Source of the DNA: Prevotella communis
GTDB lineage: Bacteria > Bacteroidota > Bacteroidia > Bacteroidales > Bacteroidaceae
Assembly: GCF_022024175.1 (NCBI RefSeq)
Contig: NZ_CP091794.1
Location: 2,108,001-2,172,000, forward strand
Direction: 5' to 3'
DNA: 64,000 nt
Shown here: positions 9,677 to 18,555 of the stretch, piece after piece
Numbering within the stretch: the first letter of the stretch is position 1
Layout of the letters: each line of letters starts with the position of its first letter
Notes under the pieces: model-generated
What the model saw: the letters and a program-made list of their open reading frames with translations, nothing else
What the model was told of the DNA's origin: nothing
The model's database searches: none
Program-made: the position numbers and the translations under genes

Positions 9677-11722
9677 TTAGTTAATCAGGAATATCTTGGT
9701 CTGACCGTTGTAGGTAGCCTTCACTGTAGCACGACCTTCAACGATAGGACTAATCTCGCACTTCACGCCTGGCACGTCAGCCTTAGCCTCCAGCTTGGTA
9801 TTAGCCTTCAGAGGACCATAGACCTGATAGCGAATCTGGTCGGCATAGCCATTCTGATTGTTGAAGCGGATAGGTGTGGTGGGGATATTCAACTTCTGGC
9901 CATCAGCAGTAATAGTGAGCTGAGGAACAACAGGAGCCGTATGTTCTGCACCTTTAGAGAAACTGATTCCGTGGAGGTCGAACAAGCCCTGAGGGCGCTG
10001 AGGCTGCTGGGGACCACGACCAAAGCCAGGACGTCCCTGAGGCTGCTGGGGCTGCTGTACCTCTGGACCATCAGCCACGAGGTAGATAGCATGCTTGCCG
10101 CTAAGACCCTCTACAGCAGGAACGGCAGCATAAAACATTGTCTCCTTACGGTCTGCATTAGCGGGCACGTCAACGACAGCAATCTCCTGACCCTTCCAGG
10201 GATCATCCAACTTAACGCGAATCTTGAAGGCGCCCTTGCCACTGGGTGTCAGATTGAGACCAAGTGTAGTCTTGTCACCAGCCTTAGTTCCCTCGAAAGC
10301 CTTACAGCCCTTGGTATCCTGAGCCAGTCCACCGAAGCCGAAATACTTAAAGCCTACGATACCGCCATTCTGAATGCCTGCCAGATCCATTGAGTTATTC
10401 CATACATCATGGTTGTCCTGCATCCAGTTGTTGGCGTTGGGGCCATACATAAAGGCAGCATAACCAGCGCTGTAGTAGTTATAAGGAGGCAAACCGAAGA
10501 TCTGGAAGCCCTCGCTGGTCACCTCAGCACCTGTATATTCATTGCCGTCGGTAGCCTTTGCTGTCCACACATTGTTCTTTGTGTAGGGGTCATAACCAGT
10601 AATCGTCACCTTACCACCCTTAGCCACTGGCTTCTTATCCCATGTAATCTTCACAGGAGCTACCATTGCCTGACGAGCATTACCAAAGCCACGTGGGGGA
10701 CGATGATAGAACACATACCACTGACCATTGATTTCCTGCAACGAGCCGTGCGTGTTATGACCTGCATTCGTCGTTATCAACTTTGAACCATCCTCATTCA
10801 GGACAACACCACGTGAGTCAACCAACACACCACCAGAACGCCAGGGTCCCAGAGGAGAGTCACCATAGGCATAGCGCAGAGCCGAGTTTGTGTTGCCCAG
10901 TCCGTACTCCTTGCCAGAGTAACCAGAGAACACCATCACATACTTATTACCCACCTGACGGATAGAAGAAGCCTCAAAGAAGTTGAAGTCCTTAGGATCC
11001 TGACCCTTATAAAGCGCCTTATACTCACTGCCAGCCTTATCCAACAAACGACCGTCGGCGCTTACAGCAGGAATAAACGGATCTATGGGTTCCGTTCCGG
11101 GACGCTTAGAATACATCGTGTTCTGGTCAAGTTCTACAGCAGTAGAGTGCTGGAAACCATAGAACACGTAAGCACGGAAACCGATGTTATAATCCTTATC
11201 TTTCTTATCCGTGATATTCTCAATGAATACTGAGGGGTCGAAATCAATCAGTGAACCAGGCAGACACTGGCGACCATCCTCAGTGAGGTTGATGGGCTTA
11301 AAGGGACCATTGGGGCGGTCACCCTTACACACCATTGGCGTGCGACGCCAGCCACGAGAGTGAGGATAGAGGTAGTAAGTCTTCTTACCAGTTGTTCTGT
11401 CCTTTACCTCCACCAAGTCAGGCGCATACATCGTGTCCCACTGACCATCTACAAACCACGAGAAGATTGGACCTTCATCGCGCCACTGACTGAGGTCTTC
11501 TACAGGTGCTGACCACATACGGATATCAGGACCGCAGTAGGCTGAATAGTTCACATCGTGCGAACCAATGATGTAAGCACGAAACTTTCCCGGCTGATCG
11601 GGATCTTCAAACACACGGGGTTCACCATCGGGCACATGTTCCCACAATGGCAAATAGGGATTCTGGGCATTGATACCCATTGTGGCTGCGAAAGCCACAG
11701 CTAATAAAAAGATCTTCTTCAT
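9677..11722 (-). CDS. Secreted glycoside hydrolase family 43 protein
   Basis: The 681-residue protein starts with a signal peptide (MKKIFLLAVAFAATMGINAQ). The five-bladed propeller signatures of GH43 are visible: GEPRVFEDPD (catalytic base region), YAPDLVEV (pKa modulator region), FFEASSIRQVG (catalytic acid) and HGSLQEINGQWYVFYHRP. A beta-sandwich region similar to a carbohydrate-binding module follows (about 430-560), then a Gln/Pro/Gly-rich linker (QQPQGRPGFGRGPQQPQRPQ) and a final beta domain. Family members act on arabinose- or xylose-containing polysaccharides. The exact substrate cannot be read from the sequence. It has its own promoter at 11753. Confidence 0.9.
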   Translation of the reverse strand: MKKIFLLAVAFAATMGINAQNPYLPLWEHVPDGEPRVFEDPDQPGKFRAYIIGSHDVNYSAYCGPDIRMWSAPVEDLSQWRDEGPIFSWFVDGQWDTMYAPDLVEVKDRTTGKKTYYLYPHSRGWRRTPMVCKGDRPNGPFKPINLTEDGRQCLPGSLIDFDPSVFIENITDKKDKDYNIGFRAYVFYGFQHSTAVELDQNTMYSKRPGTEPIDPFIPAVSADGRLLDKAGSEYKALYKGQDPKDFNFFEASSIRQVGNKYVMVFSGYSGKEYGLGNTNSALRYAYGDSPLGPWRSGGVLVDSRGVVLNEDGSKLITTNAGHNTHGSLQEINGQWYVFYHRPPRGFGNARQAMVAPVKITWDKKPVAKGGKVTITGYDPYTKNNVWTAKATDGNEYTGAEVTSEGFQIFGLPPYNYYSAGYAAFMYGPNANNWMQDNHDVWNNSMDLAGIQNGGIVGFKYFGFGGLAQDTKGCKAFEGTKAGDKTTLGLNLTPSGKGAFKIRVKLDDPWKGQEIAVVDVPANADRKETMFYAAVPAVEGLSGKHAIYLVADGPEVQQPQQPQGRPGFGRGPQQPQRPQGLFDLHGISFSKGAEHTAPVVPQLTITADGQKLNIPTTPIRFNNQNGYADQIRYQVYGPLKANTKLEAKADVPGVKCEISPIVEGRATVKATYNGQTKIFLIN

Positions 11723-11752
11723 AAAACTCGTTAAAGGTTTTTATTCCGACTG

Positions 11753-11760
11753 CAAAGGTA
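11753..11760 (-). promoter_or_regulatory. -7 promoter element for the GH43 gene
   Basis: On the minus strand TACCTTTG fits TAnnTTTG. It lies 30 bases before the GH43 ATG at 11722. Confidence 0.65.
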
Positions 11761-11818
11761 GCAATAATATGCGACAAGACTTTTGGATTATGTGTCTTAT
11801 CCTTCTGATTTTGTTACA

Positions 11819-14473
11819 TCAGGCAAAGAATTGGCGGATAGAAGCCATATAACGGGTTAATTGTTTGGGATAAATGCGTCCCCAGCGCGTGATGCTGTTA
11901 TGACAAAAGCTGATGGTCAGCCGTTTGCGGGCGCGTGAGATAGCCACATAGAATTTGCGTGCCTCTTCCTGTCCGCCACTCTCTGTATCGGCATAGACGC
12001 TGGGATATTTTCCTTCCACCGCATCATAGACGATGACATGATCAAACTCCAGTCCCTTTGCCTTATGTACCGTACTCACAAAAACACGGTCCGTCATACT
12101 GGAAGCCCCACAGAGGTCGGCCTCCTTCATGGTGGTCAGGTCCTGGATATGCCGGTGAAGCTGGTCAACCAACGACAGTCCACTGGCAGATGAAATCAGT
12201 TCCTGTTCTATATACCTTATTATATATGGCAGCTTTGGCATATAACCTATACGGCCAATGTCACGCAGATAGTCAAACGTATATTGCAGTTCAGCCGAGA
12301 GTGGTGTAATACCACTCTGCACATAGAGCCTGCTACGCGAATGCTGATAGAGGTCGGCATAGAGATGACGGAAGCGGTCTATGGTTTTCTGGTGACGCCT
12401 GATAAACTCCTGCTGACGTCCGACGATACTCCTGGCACGATCGTAGCAATAAATCATCAGACTATTCGTAGCCAGTATATCATCATTAGCCAGGTGCGAG
12501 TTATGTCCCTCAAGCCCCAGCTGTACCAATAAGTCCTTTAACTTATAACTCTTCAGGCGCGGACGCAGCAGGCGTGCCATCTTCAGACTATCAAAATAAG
12601 AAGGCCAAAGCCGGTACATCGACAAGTCTGGTGCATATCGCTGCATGTTATGCTCCATAATCTGATAGTCGTAAGTAGCATTATGTCCCAGGATAGCACA
12701 GCCACGGGAGAAATCCACAAATCGTTGTAAGGCCTCCTGATGCGACAGATGCGGTTGTGCCGCATACTCCTCTACCAGCGGGTTCACCACCTCGCCCAGC
12801 ATCTCAGGAATCGTACGTTCTGTCTCAATGAAGATATTCAACTCCTCTATTACCCTACCCTGTCTGACCTTCACGGCAGCTATCTGCACCACGTCATCCT
12901 CAAAGACATTCAGGCCTGTGGTCTCTGTATCAAACACCACCACATCCTGTTTCTCATAGACCTTGACAAACTCACTCAGATAGGTAGAACCCTCATAATC
13001 CAGGAAATCAACAGGCGACAAGGCCAGCTCCATCACCTGACGCACAAACTGCCTTGAGGCACTATTGGAAGTATAGACATGAAGCCCGGTAAACAGATGC
13101 GACCAGGCTATGAAATTCTGTTCCATCGACACCACACTGAGATGAGCCAACAGCAGACGCACCTCTGGCGTAGAGAAACAGTCGATACCAGATATCTTGA
13201 AATGTGGCAAGGTCTGCAACGCACCACTCACGTCATCGGCATCACTATTGAAAGCCACGATTACCGCCACCGTGTCGTCAGGATACTGTTCGTAGATACG
13301 ACGTACCTCATGCGCCACGATGTTAGCCTCATCCACATTCGTATCAGCCTCAAGAATCTGCAGATCGCCTACCTGCTTCTCCGTCTTGTTTTGCGTTGAT
13401 GGCAACAGGTCATGAGCTATACCCAGTTGCTGTTCACCATACTGATTAAAGACATCCAGCAGATACTGGGGTGAACGGTAGTTGACGAAGAAATTATGGA
13501 AATGTCCCTCGCCGCAGCGCTCTTTCAACAACGTCAGCGTGTCCGTCTGTGCACCCATAAAAGAGAATATAGCCTGCTGAGTATCACCTAGATACACTAC
13601 AGTTGCTTCAGTATCAGTAAAACCATCAATAATTGCCAGTTGAAGCGGATTCAGATCCTGAACCTCGTCTATCTGAAGCCATTTCAGTTTCTTGATGGGA
13701 TGCGCTTCCAATTGTTCTGCATGATGCGATTCTGTCGCATCATACTGCACCAGCATATCGTAGGTTTTCAGGAGCAGGTCCTCAAAATCCATCAGATCGT
13801 TTTGCAGCTTGTATAATTCATACTGACGGGCCGCATTCAGGCTCAACAAGAGGGCTGCGGCCTCCTTACTGAGCAACGCATGCTCATCCAGGAACAGACT
13901 GGCTTGATGATATAGCGTGATAGACGAGTCCTGTGTATATGGCAGACGGAAAGCGATACACAATTCCTTCAAAGCCGATGGCTGCATGGCATCACGATGT
14001 ACCATCAGTTTCGACGGATAACGATGCTCACACTGATACATCAGGTGTTGCAGGTTCAGTATCTGAGAATAGCGCTGTCTGTCCTTGTTGTCACCCAGCA
14101 CTTTCAGTTCATCCTCACCCAGGAAATCAGCCATGATACTAAACGACGTGTCATTATCTATCACAGCCGTATGCTCTGGCACAATACCGTTCTCAAACAG
14201 AAAGCGCGAGCAGAAGCGATGCACATTACCCACAAAGAGCGCATCCAGCCCTTTCACGTTACCCATACGCTCATAGATACGTTCCTTCATGCCTCGTGAG
14301 GCACGATTAGTAAAGGTCAGACAAGCCATATCGGCAAATTCCTCCCCATGTTCATGAGCCCATACGATACGCTCGGCAAGCACAGCCGTCTTACCGCAAC
14401 CTGGAGGGGCGAGCACCAGATGACAGCCCCCCGTAGCCTCTATGACTTGTTGTTGTTCTGTGTTAAATGTCAT
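11819..14473 (-). CDS. UvrD/Rep-type helicase with an inserted DnaQ-like 3'-5' exonuclease domain
   Basis: I choose the ATG at 14473 (884 residues), because a TACCTTTG promoter at 14484-14491 would exclude the longer open frame up to 14554. The N-terminal half is a superfamily 1A helicase: Walker A APPGCGKT near residue 22, LTFTNRAS and DEVQD at about 269-273, then LGDTQQAIFSF. Residues about 512-678 are a complete DEDDh exonuclease (VVFDTETTG, GHNATYDY, SHLANDD). Helicase motifs resume near the end (STVHKAKGLEFDHV, FYVAISRARKRL). The exonuclease is thus inserted inside the helicase, not appended. Probable role: DNA repair or end processing in the cytoplasm. Confidence 0.88.
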   Translation of the reverse strand: MTFNTEQQQVIEATGGCHLVLAPPGCGKTAVLAERIVWAHEHGEEFADMACLTFTNRASRGMKERIYERMGNVKGLDALFVGNVHRFCSRFLFENGIVPEHTAVIDNDTSFSIMADFLGEDELKVLGDNKDRQRYSQILNLQHLMYQCEHRYPSKLMVHRDAMQPSALKELCIAFRLPYTQDSSITLYHQASLFLDEHALLSKEAAALLLSLNAARQYELYKLQNDLMDFEDLLLKTYDMLVQYDATESHHAEQLEAHPIKKLKWLQIDEVQDLNPLQLAIIDGFTDTEATVVYLGDTQQAIFSFMGAQTDTLTLLKERCGEGHFHNFFVNYRSPQYLLDVFNQYGEQQLGIAHDLLPSTQNKTEKQVGDLQILEADTNVDEANIVAHEVRRIYEQYPDDTVAVIVAFNSDADDVSGALQTLPHFKISGIDCFSTPEVRLLLAHLSVVSMEQNFIAWSHLFTGLHVYTSNSASRQFVRQVMELALSPVDFLDYEGSTYLSEFVKVYEKQDVVVFDTETTGLNVFEDDVVQIAAVKVRQGRVIEELNIFIETERTIPEMLGEVVNPLVEEYAAQPHLSHQEALQRFVDFSRGCAILGHNATYDYQIMEHNMQRYAPDLSMYRLWPSYFDSLKMARLLRPRLKSYKLKDLLVQLGLEGHNSHLANDDILATNSLMIYCYDRARSIVGRQQEFIRRHQKTIDRFRHLYADLYQHSRSRLYVQSGITPLSAELQYTFDYLRDIGRIGYMPKLPYIIRYIEQELISSASGLSLVDQLHRHIQDLTTMKEADLCGASSMTDRVFVSTVHKAKGLEFDHVIVYDAVEGKYPSVYADTESGGQEEARKFYVAISRARKRLTISFCHNSITRWGRIYPKQLTRYMASIRQFFA

Positions 14474-14483
14474 CACCACATTG

Positions 14484-14491
14484 CAAAGGTA
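14484..14491 (-). promoter_or_regulatory. -7 promoter element for the helicase gene
   Basis: TACCTTTG on the minus strand lies only 10 bases before the ATG at 14473, which implies a very short leader. It decides the start codon of the helicase. Confidence 0.6.
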
Positions 14492-14542
14492 ACCCTTTTC
14501 TGGCATATTGACAAGCGTTTTAGTTAAATATAGCGAATTTTT

Positions 14543-14573
14543 TTTGCCAATCATCCGAAATGTAGTACATTTG
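14543..14573 (+). promoter_or_regulatory. Bacteroidetes promoter for the flotillin gene (TTTG-N19-TACATTTG)
   Basis: A -33 TTTG at 14543-14546 and a -7 TACATTTG at 14566-14573 have the expected 19-base spacing. The ATG follows 39 bases later. The promoter is divergent from that of the helicase. Confidence 0.75.
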
Positions 14574-14612
14574 CTTACACAATTTATCTATGAACTCTAA
14601 AATTATTCAATT

Positions 14613-16100
14613 ATGGAACCAACACTCATGTATGCTCTTATTGGCGCTGGAATCTTTTTCCTCGCCATCTTCGTTTTCGTATCCTATGTGAAGGCACCAC
14701 CCTCATTCGCCTTCATCATTTCAGGTCTTTCCAAGCAGCCTCGCGTGCTCATTGGTAAGGGCGGATTCCGTATTCCGTTCCTCGAGCGTCTGGACCGCGT
14801 CTACCTGGGACAGATTACTGTCGATATTAAGACAGAAGAGAGTGTACCTACCAATGATTTCATCAATGTTGACGTTGATGCCGTGGCCAAGATTCGTGTC
14901 ACACCCGATAGCGAGGGAACCCGTCTGGCAGCCAAGAACTTCCTGAACATGACGCCCGACGAGATTGCCATGCAGTTGCAGGACTCTCTGCAGGGTAACA
15001 TGCGTGAGATTATCGGTACGCTCGACCTGCGTTCGCTGAATACCGATCGTGACGGTTTCTCTGACCAGGTGATGGCTAAAGCATCGCCCGATATGGCAAA
15101 ACTGGGTATCGATATCATCTCATGTAACATCCAGAACGTGACCGACCGCGAAGGCCTTATCAAGGACCTGGGTGCCGACAACACTGCCAAGATCAAGAAA
15201 GATGCCGCTATCAACCGTGCTATCGCTGAGCGCGACGTGAAGATTGAGGTGTCTAAGGCCGACAAGGAATCTAATGATGCACGCGTGGATGCCGATACCG
15301 CTATTGCTATCAAGAACAACGATCTCGCCTTGAAGCGTGCTGCCCTGAAACAGCAGGCCGACACCGCTCAGGCCGATGCCGATGCTGCATACGCTATCCA
15401 GCAGCAGGAACAGCAGAAGACCATCAACGTGAAGACCGTTGAGGCTGAGATTGAGAAGACCAAGCGTGAGCAGATCCTGTCAAAGGAGCGTATTGAGATT
15501 AAGCAGAACGAACTGTCTGCTGAGATTGAGAAGAAGGCTGATGCCGATAAGTATAAGGTTGAGCGTGATGCTGCCGCAGAACTGGAACAGCGCAAGCGTG
15601 TGGCCGAGGCTCAGAAGTATGAGGCCGAACAGCGTGCACTTGCCCAGAATGCCGAGTCTGATGCTACCCGTTACCGTCTGGAACAGGAGGCTGCCGGTAT
15701 CAAGGCCAAGGGTGAGGCCGAGGCTTATGCTATCCAGAAGAAAGGTGAGGCCGAAGCGCTTGCTATGGACAAGAAGGCTGAGGCTTACAAGAAGTATAAC
15801 AATGCAGCTGTCGTTCAGATGATGATTGAGGTACTGCCTCAGGTTGTAGAGAATGTGGCTAAGCCTATCTCAGCCATCAAGGATGTCAATATCTACAGTG
15901 GTGACGGCCAGGGTATCTCTGCCATGAGCGGCAACGTGCCCGTAGCCATCAAGCAGGCCTTCGACGTGCTGAAGAGTGCCACTGGCGTTGATATGGCCGA
16001 CATCATGCGTGCTGGCACTATCGAGGCTAAGACTACCCGCAACGTCAACCTGAATGATCAGGCTCGCGATGCAGTTGATAATATCACGGGTGAAAAGTAA
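14613..16100 (+). CDS. Flotillin-like SPFH-domain membrane protein
   Basis: The 495-residue protein has one N-terminal transmembrane segment (ALIGAGIFFLAIFVFVSYVK), an SPFH domain (about 30-230: GKGGFRIPFLERLDRVYLGQ, VDVDAVAKIRV) and a long Ala/Glu/Lys-rich coiled coil (about 230-410) with repeats such as KGEAEAYAIQKKGEAEALAM. This is the flotillin (FloT/YqiK) plan. Flotillins form oligomers that organise membrane microdomains. No NfeD partner is next to it. A MATE pump follows 34 bases downstream. Confidence 0.93.
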   Translation: MEPTLMYALIGAGIFFLAIFVFVSYVKAPPSFAFIISGLSKQPRVLIGKGGFRIPFLERLDRVYLGQITVDIKTEESVPTNDFINVDVDAVAKIRVTPDSEGTRLAAKNFLNMTPDEIAMQLQDSLQGNMREIIGTLDLRSLNTDRDGFSDQVMAKASPDMAKLGIDIISCNIQNVTDREGLIKDLGADNTAKIKKDAAINRAIAERDVKIEVSKADKESNDARVDADTAIAIKNNDLALKRAALKQQADTAQADADAAYAIQQQEQQKTINVKTVEAEIEKTKREQILSKERIEIKQNELSAEIEKKADADKYKVERDAAAELEQRKRVAEAQKYEAEQRALAQNAESDATRYRLEQEAAGIKAKGEAEAYAIQKKGEAEALAMDKKAEAYKKYNNAAVVQMMIEVLPQVVENVAKPISAIKDVNIYSGDGQGISAMSGNVPVAIKQAFDVLKSATGVDMADIMRAGTIEAKTTRNVNLNDQARDAVDNITGEK

Positions 16101-16134
16101 AGACTTATTATCATACATACGTGAAGGTCGCACG

Positions 16135-17469
16135 ATGACGCAACAGGAGAAGTTGCGGCTCATCGTGCAACTTTCTATTCCCTCTATCCTTGCACAGATA
16201 TCCGCCACGGTGATGTTCTTCATCGACGCATCCATGGTGGGACATCTGGGTGCAAAGGCTTCTGCTTCCATCGGACTGGTTGAGACCACCGGATGGCTGA
16301 TGGGCGGACTGGCCTCTGCAGCCTCGATGGGATTCTCTGTACAGGTGGCCCATTTCATTGGTGCCAACGACTTTGAGGCGGCACGTCGTGTGTTGCGTCA
16401 GGCCTTGGTATGCTGCCTGATATTCAGTTTCGTGATGAGTGGCATCTGCATAGGCATCAGTCCCTTCCTGCCCTACTGGCTTGGCGGCAGTGCAGAGATA
16501 GCACGTGATGCCTCACTCTATTTTGCCATCATCGGACTGGCAGGCATCTTCTTCCAGATGGAAGGACTGGCAGGCTCTATGCTGAAGTGCTCAGGTAATA
16601 TGAAGATACCCTCTATCCTCAACATTGGTATGTGTGTGATGGACGTTATCTTCAACTATTTCTTTATCTATATCCTCGACCTCGGCGTGATGGGCGCTGC
16701 CATGGGCACAGGACTTGCCGAACTCGTCACAGCCATCCTGATGTTGTATTTCCTGCTGGTAAAGAGCGATATGCTCCGTCTGAAAGGTTTCCCAGGCTCG
16801 TTCCGTCCAAAGAGCGATACCGTTGGCACAGCCTTTAAGATTGGGGCACCTATGGGACTGCAACACCTGCTGATGGGCGGTGCACAGATAGTAAGCACGC
16901 TGATAGTAGCCCCGCTGGGCACTATCGCCATAGCCTCCCACTCGCTTGCCATCACCGTTGAGAGTCTCTGTTATATGCCAGGCTTTGGTATAGCGGAAGC
17001 AGCCACCACACTTGTAGGACAAGGAATAGGTGCCGGTCAGAAGGTGCTGACCAGAAGTCTGGCACTGATGTCTGTGGGCATGGGCATCGTCGTGATGACC
17101 TTCATGGGTATCCTGATGTGGACCTTCGCACCAGAGCTGATGACAATCATGTCGCCTGTAGACGACGTTATTACACTGGGTACCGATGTACTGCGCATCG
17201 AGGCATGGGCCGAACCGATGTTTGCTGCCGCTATCGTATGCAACGGCGTCTTCGTGGGTGCCGGCGACACACTAAAACCAGCCTTTATGAGTCTGGCCTC
17301 GATGTGGGGCGTACGTCTGACGCTGGCCTGGTATCTGTCAAAGGATTACGGACTGATGGGCGTCTGGCTAGCAATGGCTATAGAACTAACCTTCAGGGGA
17401 ATCATCTTCCTGACGCGCCTCTTCACAGGGAATTGGAACAATAAACTAAAATTAAAAACGACTAATTGA
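16135..17469 (+). CDS. MATE family multidrug/Na+ efflux transporter
   Basis: The frame is open from 16054 but that part overlaps the flotillin end; the ATG at 16135 (MTQQEKLRLIVQLSIPSILA) has a GAAGG sequence 5' of it and gives 444 residues with about twelve hydrophobic helices, normal for MATE. Typical motifs include DASMVGHLGAKASASIGLVE and GAPMGLQHLL. It exports drugs or metabolites in exchange for cations. The specific substrate is unknown. The stop is 8 bases before the cyclophilin start. Confidence 0.92.
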   Translation: MTQQEKLRLIVQLSIPSILAQISATVMFFIDASMVGHLGAKASASIGLVETTGWLMGGLASAASMGFSVQVAHFIGANDFEAARRVLRQALVCCLIFSFVMSGICIGISPFLPYWLGGSAEIARDASLYFAIIGLAGIFFQMEGLAGSMLKCSGNMKIPSILNIGMCVMDVIFNYFFIYILDLGVMGAAMGTGLAELVTAILMLYFLLVKSDMLRLKGFPGSFRPKSDTVGTAFKIGAPMGLQHLLMGGAQIVSTLIVAPLGTIAIASHSLAITVESLCYMPGFGIAEAATTLVGQGIGAGQKVLTRSLALMSVGMGIVVMTFMGILMWTFAPELMTIMSPVDDVITLGTDVLRIEAWAEPMFAAAIVCNGVFVGAGDTLKPAFMSLASMWGVRLTLAWYLSKDYGLMGVWLAMAIELTFRGIIFLTRLFTGNWNNKLKLKTTN

Positions 17470-17477
17470 TTACATAT

Positions 17478-18158
17478 ATGAATATAAAAAGTATTATAGG
17501 CAGTCTACTACTATCAGTACTTGCATTGCCTGCAGTAGCTCAGACCAATGAGGTGCTGCTTGAGACAACAGAGGGCAACATCCGTGTTATGCTGTATGAT
17601 GACACACCGCTGCATCGTGACAACTTCCTGAAACTTGTGGATGAACAATTTTATGACTCCCTGCTCTTTCACCGTGTCATCAGGAATTTCATGATACAGG
17701 CGGGCGACCCAAAGAGTAAGCATGCAGAATCAGGAGAGATACTGGGCGGAGGCGATCTGGGCTATACGCTGCCTGCAGAAATCAAGACGCCTACACACTA
17801 TCATGCCAGAGGAACCCTGGCAATGGCTCGCGAGGGCGATGCCAGAAACCCGCAGAGACGCTCCAGCGCCTGCCAGTTCTATATCGTATGGGGTAAGACC
17901 TATTCCACCAAGGAACTGGAAGCCATCCAGGAGAAGGTGCTCGAAAATACCAAGGGACAGACCAGATTCAGTTCTGAGATGTACTGGACTTACAAGAAGC
18001 GCGGCGGTTCGCCCCATCTCGACGGACAATATACCGTATTTGGTGAAGTCACCGAGGGACTGGATGTCGTAGAGAAAATCCAAAAGGTGTTTACCGACGA
18101 CTATAACCGTCCTGTTGACGATATACGTATCATCAGGGCTACAAGAATCAAGAAATAA
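17478..18158 (+). CDS. Periplasmic peptidyl-prolyl cis-trans isomerase, cyclophilin type
   Basis: The ATG at 17478 starts a signal peptide (NIKSIIGSLLLSVLALPAVAQ); the in-frame TTG at 17466 would put the start inside the MATE gene. The 226-residue protein has the cyclophilin core: TTEGNIRVMLYDDTPLHRDN, FHRVIRNFMIQAGDP, RGTLAMAREGDARNPQRRSS, CQFYIVWG and YTVFGEVTEGLDVVEKI. It helps fold proteins outside the inner membrane. It appears to be in one operon with flotillin and MATE. Confidence 0.93.
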   Translation: MNIKSIIGSLLLSVLALPAVAQTNEVLLETTEGNIRVMLYDDTPLHRDNFLKLVDEQFYDSLLFHRVIRNFMIQAGDPKSKHAESGEILGGGDLGYTLPAEIKTPTHYHARGTLAMAREGDARNPQRRSSACQFYIVWGKTYSTKELEAIQEKVLENTKGQTRFSSEMYWTYKKRGGSPHLDGQYTVFGEVTEGLDVVEKIQKVFTDDYNRPVDDIRIIRATRIKK

Positions 18159-18177
18159 ACATTACAGGTATATACAA

Positions 18178-18472
18178 CGAAAATGCAGGTCGTGGTTCTC
18201 TAACCTCTGGCCTGCATTTCATTCGATATTAATAACTAAAAACCTTTTCTACTTTTGTTACCCTTAATGCAATCTCTATTACCTTACTAATACCTACTTT
18301 CCTTAAAAACAATCTAACCTTATAACTAACTAACCTATTGATTCTCTTTTACTAACTTTCTATGCTTTTTACTAACTCTATGCTCGCCTTTCACAAGGGG
18401 ATTTTCTAAAACTTTCTACCTAATCAAACTAAATACTATTGAAGATCTCTTTTGTCATTGTTTCCTTTTGAC
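18178..18472 (-). ncRNA. Candidate promoter-driven small RNA downstream of rsmA
   Basis: No protein gene longer than about 20 codons is visible in these 295 bases, yet on the minus strand they begin just after a TACCTTTG promoter (18477-18484) and end in a hairpin terminator. The transcript would be purine-rich with many GTTAG and AAGG units and a direct repeat of about 18 bases (TTAGTAAAAAGCATAG type). It contains a possible nine-codon peptide MTKEIFNSI (18429-18458) after AAAAGGAAAC, and a basic 19-codon frame from a GTG at 18394. It could be a regulatory RNA, or a leader of a gene since lost. Confidence 0.4.
18181..18219. terminator. Hairpin terminator with nested stems
   Basis: AAATGCAGG (18181-18189) pairs with CCTGCATTT (18211-18219), and inside it GGTT pairs with AACC. 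T-rich bases follow on both strands. It can end the cyclophilin operon on the plus strand and a minus-strand transcript coming from 18470. Confidence 0.7.
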
Positions 18473-18476
18473 GATG

Positions 18477-18500
18477 CAAAGGTACGACGAAATCCGATAA
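18477..18500 (-). promoter_or_regulatory. Promoter with upstream TTATCGGATTT element
   Basis: On the minus strand TTATCGGATTT is followed after five bases by TACCTTTGC. The identical element at the identical spacing occurs at 61341-61364 before the DUF4250 gene, so a shared regulator is possible. Confidence 0.5.
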
Positions 18501-18555
18501 CTTGTATCAAATTCCGTCGCCTTTTGCAAGAAAAATAACGTATTATTGATTAAAA

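Noticed and set aside
15439..15822. Arg-rich 127-codon frame on the plus strand
   Set aside because: It is an off-frame reading of the flotillin coiled coil, whose repetitive Glu/Ala/Lys codons keep other frames open.
18178..18472. RNase P RNA, tmRNA or 6S RNA
   Set aside because: No conserved RNase P or tmRNA motifs or long closing stems were seen, and the purine-rich repeats do not form the long double-stranded bulge of 6S RNA.
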